A stretch of 64,000 nt of DNA, from positions 1 to 64,000 of the forward strand of contig WLMZ01000002.1 of NCBI GenBank assembly GCA_009726095.1, in the 5' to 3' direction. The stretch comes from Actinomycetota bacterium. GTDB taxonomy: Bacteria > Actinomycetota > Acidimicrobiia > Acidimicrobiales > Ilumatobacteraceae. Positions within the stretch are counted from its first letter, which is position 1. Each line of letters begins with the position of its first letter. The notes under the pieces were generated by a model that saw nothing but the letters and a program-made list of their open reading frames with translations, did not search any database and was not told the DNA's origin. Shown here one piece after another: positions 61,087-64,000 of this stretch. The translations under genes were made by a program, and so were the position numbers.

Positions 61087-61796
61087 GGTTGTCCCTTTCC
61101 GCCGAGGTAGGCCGATGAAAGTTCTTCTGCGATTTCGTCGGGCGGCCCGACACGAGTGATGCGTCCGCTGAGCATGATGGCAGCTCTGTCGGCAATGCCG
61201 AGCACAGTACGCGCAAACTGTTCGACAACGAGCACGGAAACGCCGGTCTCGGCGACCTGTGCGACGATCTCGTACAGGCTGCTGACGATGAGCGGCGCGA
61301 GCCCCATCGAGAGTTCGTCGAGCAGCAACACAGCGGGATTCGTGGCCAGCGCACGTGACATCGCCAACATCTGCTGCTCGCCGCCCGACATCGTGCCGGC
61401 AAGTTGTGAGCGCCGATCACCCAACCGTGGGAACCGCTCGTAGGCGATGGCTTCGATATCGCTCAACTTGGCACCCGTGTGGGTGGCCATCATCAGGTTC
61501 TCGCGCACGGTGAGGTTGGGGAACACGCCCCTGCCCTCGGGAATGGTGCACACCCCGAGTCGGGCGAGCTTGTCTGCGCCAACACCTGTGACGGGTCGGC
61601 CCGCAAGGCGGACCTCGCCGCTCATGATGTCCACCAGTCCGGCGAGCACATTGAGGCTGGTGGACTTGCCGCCACCGTTCGGGCCGAGCAGAGCCAGCAC
61701 CTCGCCACGGTGCACCGTGAGGGTGACGCCGTGCAACACCTCGATCGAGCCATAGCCGGCGCGGACATCGACTAGTTCGAGCAATGGCTCGCTCAT
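61083..61796 (-). CDS. livF: Branched-chain amino acid/amide ABC transporter ATP-binding protein (LivF-like)
   Basis: LLELVDVRAGYGSIEVLHGVTLTVHRGEVLALLGPNGGGKSTSLNVLAG...VRENLMMATH...TMSGGEQQMLAMSRALATNPAVLLLDELSMGLAPLIV. Confidence 0.92.
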   Translation of the reverse strand: MSEPLLELVDVRAGYGSIEVLHGVTLTVHRGEVLALLGPNGGGKSTSLNVLAGLVDIMSGEVRLAGRPVTGVGADKLARLGVCTIPEGRGVFPNLTVRENLMMATHTGAKLSDIEAIAYERFPRLGDRRSQLAGTMSGGEQQMLAMSRALATNPAVLLLDELSMGLAPLIVSSLYEIVAQVAETGVSVLVVEQFARTVLGIADRAAIMLSGRITRVGPPDEIAEELSSAYLGGKGQP

Positions 61797-62524
61797 GCCC
61801 GATGGTCCTCGCCGAGATAGGCCTCGAGCACTGCCTGGTTGCTCTGGATGTCGCCCGGGGCGCCCGATGCAATGATGCGCCCGAAGTCGAGTACCTGGAT
61901 GAACGAGCACACCTTCATCACCAACGACACGTCGTGCTCCACGAGCAGGATCGCTGTGCCCTCGGCGCACAGGTGCAGCAGCAGCTCGCCGAACTCCTCG
62001 GTCTCCTGCTCGTCCTGGCCGGAGGCGGGCTCGTCGAGCAACAGGATCTTGGGCCGGGTCATCAGCGCCCTGCCCATCTCGACGCGCCGGGCCATGCCGG
62101 TGGGGATCTCTGACACATCACGGTCGGCGAGCGCTGACAGCCCGAGCAGCTGAACCACGTGGTCGGTCTCGGCGCGGGGATCTACCCGGGTCTTGCTCCA
62201 ACGATTACGAATCTCGCCGGCCACACGGATGTTGTCGCGAACCGTGAGCGAGGTGAACAGCTCGAGCCGCTGGAAGGTACGGGCCACCCCTGCGCGTGAA
62301 CGCTTGTACGGGGGCAACGAACTGATGTCGCGTCCATCGAGCAGGATCTCGCCGGACGTGGGCTGCAAGAGCCCGGTAATGCAGTTGAACAGCGTGGTCT
62401 TGCCGGCACCATTGGGGCCGATGAGACCGGTGATGGCTCCGGCTTCGGCGGTGACACCGACATCGCTGAGCGCGGCCGCGCCGCCGAACGTCATCCCGAC
62501 ACCTCGACACTCAAGAAGGTGCAT
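61793..62524 (-). CDS. livG: Branched-chain amino acid/amide ABC transporter ATP-binding protein (LivG-like)
   Basis: LECRGVGMTFGGAAALSDVGVTAEAGAITGLIGPNGAGKTTLFNCITGLLQPTSGEILLDGRDISSLPPYKRSRAGVARTFQRLELF. Confidence 0.93.
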   Translation of the reverse strand: MHLLECRGVGMTFGGAAALSDVGVTAEAGAITGLIGPNGAGKTTLFNCITGLLQPTSGEILLDGRDISSLPPYKRSRAGVARTFQRLELFTSLTVRDNIRVAGEIRNRWSKTRVDPRAETDHVVQLLGLSALADRDVSEIPTGMARRVEMGRALMTRPKILLLDEPASGQDEQETEEFGELLLHLCAEGTAILLVEHDVSLVMKVCSFIQVLDFGRIIASGAPGDIQSNQAVLEAYLGEDHRA

Positions 62525-64000
62525 GGGGCACCCCCGTGACCGGAAGCCCGAGCGCAGTGTCCAGCACCTGGCGGTCCGAGGCGCGGAAGGGGCGCTCGAG
62601 ACCGATGAGATCGAGATCCTCGCCGGCGACGAGCCGTTCCTCGTCGGCGAAGCGAGCCTCGAACACCGACATGATGAGGCGCGGCACCAAGAACACCGAG
62701 ACCACGCAGATCAGCGCGAAGTTCCAGTTCGAGAGCACACCGCGCCAGGTCAACAGCCAGAGGCCGGCCAAAGACACGACCCACGCTGCCGTCGCGACCG
62801 GCGCCTTACGCAGCGGCCGGAAGCCGTCCATGACCTGTTGCGCGATGCCGCTGGGGTTCTTGCCGAGGCCGATGCCGATCATCGCCGGGCCGACGTAATG
62901 GGTGAAATTGCCGAGCACGGTGACGAACAGCCAGTGCAGCGAGGGGTAGTCGCTGCCGAGCTTGGCGAAGATGTTGGGCATCACCACGCTGAGCAGACTC
63001 AGGAAGATGCCCGCGATCAACGCACCGCTGACGTAGCCGATACCGCCGACCACCGCGATCATGAACAGGGTGAGGCTGGCGAAGCCGTCGAAGTCGGCGT
63101 TGTTCGGCAAGGTGCGGCGCTGCGCCGCCCACATCAGCCCACCGAGGCCGGCGATGGCCGACGACAGCATGAACACGCCGAGCTTCAGCCGAGTGATGTT
63201 GAGGCCCAGGGTTGCGCATGCCGCTGGGCTGTCCTTCATCGCGACGATCATGCGGCCGTAGGCGCTTCGGCGGAGCGCGATGAGCCCGACCCCGATGATC
63301 GCGAACATGACCGTCATCAACATGAGGAAGGCCCGTTGCCCGCCGAAGTCGATGCCGAACCAGTTCGGGCGCGGGACCGTGAGCGAACCGGTGCTGAAGA
63401 GGTTGACCGTGAACTTCCACCCGAACAGGTTGAAGTGCAGCGGCTGGATCTGCAGGATCACCAATTGGTACACGATGATGCCGAATGCAAACGTGGCCAG
63501 GCCCAGGTACAGGCCGCGCAGGCGTAGTGCGGGCAGGGCGATGAGCCCACCCACCAGTGCGCAGACGCACACCGCCAACAAGATGGCCATCACCGACAAC
63601 GATTGCTTCGTGGCCAGACCGGTGGGTCCGACATCGAACTGCCAGGCTGCGATCACGGCGATGCCCGCAAAGGTGAACACGGCCAGGTTGATCTCACCCG
63701 CATACCCGGTGAGGAGGACCAGCGAGAGTGCCAGCAGCGACAGCGAGATGCCGTTGGCCAGGCTGATGACGGCCGACCCGGACATGAGCGACTGCAGCAT
63801 GGCGACACACGCCACCAGGACAACGCCCCACAGCACGGCCTGGCGCAGTGTGGGCACCTTGAACCGCTCGCGGGTTCGGGACACCACGGCACCCCGCAGA
63901 CGATCCTGGGGAAGCAACAGGAGGGCAACGAACAACAGCACAGCAGGGATGGCGTTGCGCAGGTTGCGCAGCACGAGCCAGCGCTGGCCGGCGTCGGACA
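62511..64000 (-). CDS. Branched-chain amino acid/amide ABC transporter permease (LivM-like; open at right edge, possibly a LivH-LivM fusion)
   Basis: SLANGISLSLLALSLVLLTGYAGEINLAVFTFAGIAVIAAWQFDVGPTG...GLYLGLATFAFGIIVYQLVI...; frame stays open from 63974 to the window end. Confidence 0.88.
   Translation of the reverse strand, partial: SDAGQRWLVLRNLRNAIPAVLLFVALLLLPQDRLRGAVVSRTRERFKVPTLRQAVLWGVVLVACVAMLQSLMSGSAVISLANGISLSLLALSLVLLTGYAGEINLAVFTFAGIAVIAAWQFDVGPTGLATKQSLSVMAILLAVCVCALVGGLIALPALRLRGLYLGLATFAFGIIVYQLVILQIQPLHFNLFGWKFTVNLFSTGSLTVPRPNWFGIDFGGQRAFLMLMTVMFAIIGVGLIALRRSAYGRMIVAMKDSPAACATLGLNITRLKLGVFMLSSAIAGLGGLMWAAQRRTLPNNADFDGFASLTLFMIAVVGGIGYVSGALIAGIFLSLLSVVMPNIFAKLGSDYPSLHWLFVTVLGNFTHYVGPAMIGIGLGKNPSGIAQQVMDGFRPLRKAPVATAAWVVSLAGLWLLTWRGVLSNWNFALICVVSVFLVPRLIMSVFEARFADEERLVAGEDLDLIGLERPFRASDRQVLDTALGLPVTGVPHAPS

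Overview
64 kb of high-GC chromosome read by eye with the ORF track. The gene content and style (divergent short intergenic regions, GTG starts, actinobacterial-type SerC, DUF3054, Eis-like GNAT, PAC2, TANNNT -10 boxes) suggest an actinobacterium, possibly Acidimicrobiia; this taxonomic placement is inference. I see about 58 protein genes, almost all core or catabolic metabolism: cobalamin uptake and late biosynthesis (btuC/btuF under a cobalamin riboswitch; cobO-cobU-cobT-cobS), branched-chain amino acid synthesis (ilvB-ilvN-ilvC, ilvD, two threonine-dehydratase-like enzymes, two further IlvB-family TPP enzymes) and a Liv-type ABC transporter at the right edge, metY, serC, ino1, trpB2, gatCAB, lgt, sodB, galT/GH36, GH3, and several CoA/amidohydrolase catabolic genes next to an IclR regulator. 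I found no rRNA, tRNA, CRISPR, phage, transposase or recognisable defence system. The most interesting signals are non-coding: (i) a riboswitch whose last hairpin is a perfect 20-bp palindrome that contains the btuF Shine-Dalgarno and is followed by a U-run; (ii) an ilvBNC attenuator with an apparently leaderless leader peptide ending ILVVIT-stop; (iii) a recurrent TANNNT-N6-8-start-codon signature implying many leaderless mRNAs, including a divergent aspC/serC pair whose start codons lie inside each other's putative -10 boxes; (iv) a 7 x 13-bp tandem array; (v) an IclR operator candidate with direct repeats spaced exactly 30 bp; (vi) a 9-codon uORF coupled to a GH3 glycosidase; (vii) an N-terminal biotin-carrier/carboxyltransferase fusion. 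No clearly new multi-gene system was identified.
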